Assembly: GCA_947627075.1 (NCBI GenBank)
Contig: CANQUR010000036.1
Coordinates: forward strand, 1-12,070
DNA length: 12,070 nt
Reading direction: 5' to 3'
Origin: an uncultured Clostridia bacterium
Lineage (GTDB): Bacteria > Bacillota > Clostridia > Christensenellales > Pumilibacteraceae
A program made the position numbers and the translations under genes. The notes beneath the pieces were generated by a model that saw only the letters and a list, made by a program, of their open reading frames with translations, did no database searches and was not told the origin of the DNA. Positions 12,056-12,070 of this stretch are shown here, piece by piece (the first letter of the stretch is position 1; every line of letters starts with the position of its first letter).

Positions 12056-12070
12056 TTGCATAAGGTGGTT

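Larger units (their letters stand above)
11160..12070. repeat. Gene-free, hairpin-rich repeat island upstream of spo0A
   Basis: About 900 bp to the window edge contain no believable coding frame, transposase, tRNA or CRISPR pattern. The stretch is a mosaic of direct repeats and GC-rich hairpins. A unit of about 110 bp starting with GAATTTTCT and GACATTATAAAAGGC occurs twice (from about 11186 and 11785), with a degraded third copy of its first half at about 11725-11780. Additional stem-loops lie at 11307-11330 (10-bp stem including one G-T pair) and 11349-11382 (11-bp stem, one bulge). The island resembles dispersed intergenic repeat clusters known from many gut Clostridia genomes; that resemblance is from memory, not from a search. 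Confidence 0.8.

Noticed and set aside
11160..12070. Insertion sequence or a broken transposase gene.
   Set aside because: No frame in the region encodes anything like a transposase. Frames of 60-90 codons here pass through the repeats and hairpins and have repetitive, implausible products.

Overview
The window reads as a chromosomal segment of a low-GC, spore-lineage Firmicute (Clostridia-like). The main evidence is a full-length Spo0A with an intact DNA-recognition helix. Supporting signs are AAGGAG-type ribosome binding sites, consensus TTGACA/TATAAT promoters, a CsoR copper operon, a DegV-family protein and several XRE regulators. The species cannot be named from the sequence. Nearly every gene is on the minus strand. 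The two exceptions are XRE-type regulators, each transcribed divergently from the gene or operon beside it.

Layout. 1-2464: threonine-to-glycine operon, tdh then kbl then the first 26 codons of a probable lipoate ligase, read from a perfect consensus promoter at 2436-2464. A possible 36-codon leader ORF overlaps the tdh start. 2517-5346: copper homeostasis operon csoR-copA-copZ, with a perfect CsoR-type palindrome inside the promoter spacer. 5363-7300: an uncharacterised module made of a triple zinc-ribbon, eight-helix membrane protein and a divergent small XRE regulator. Their shared intergenic region carries repeated TTAATTAGATA half-sites, and the module is bracketed by two almost identical 46/47-bp terminator hairpins. 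7357-8929: a two-gene operon of an SGNH esterase and a DegV-type fatty-acid-binding protein. 9077-9782: a divergent XRE regulator with four membrane helices, predicted to be translated from a leaderless mRNA. 9790-10259: a DUF1893 (TM1506-like) protein with its own promoter. 10285-11075: spo0A and its promoter.

11160-12070 (window end): about 900 bp with no believable gene, packed with direct repeats (64-bp exact, 39-bp exact, 40-bp imperfect tandem) and GC-rich hairpins of a recurring design. This intergenic repeat island sits immediately upstream of spo0A. It and the zinc-ribbon/XRE module are the least explained parts of the window.

How the genes fit together. Tdh oxidises threonine to 2-amino-3-ketobutyrate and Kbl cleaves that to glycine plus acetyl-CoA. 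A lipoate ligase next door would suit lipoylation of glycine-cleavage H protein. CsoR senses Cu(I) and releases the promoter for the CopA exporter and CopZ chaperone. SGNH and DegV could release and bind fatty acyl chains, which is inference only. All functional calls come from motifs read by eye; no database search was possible.
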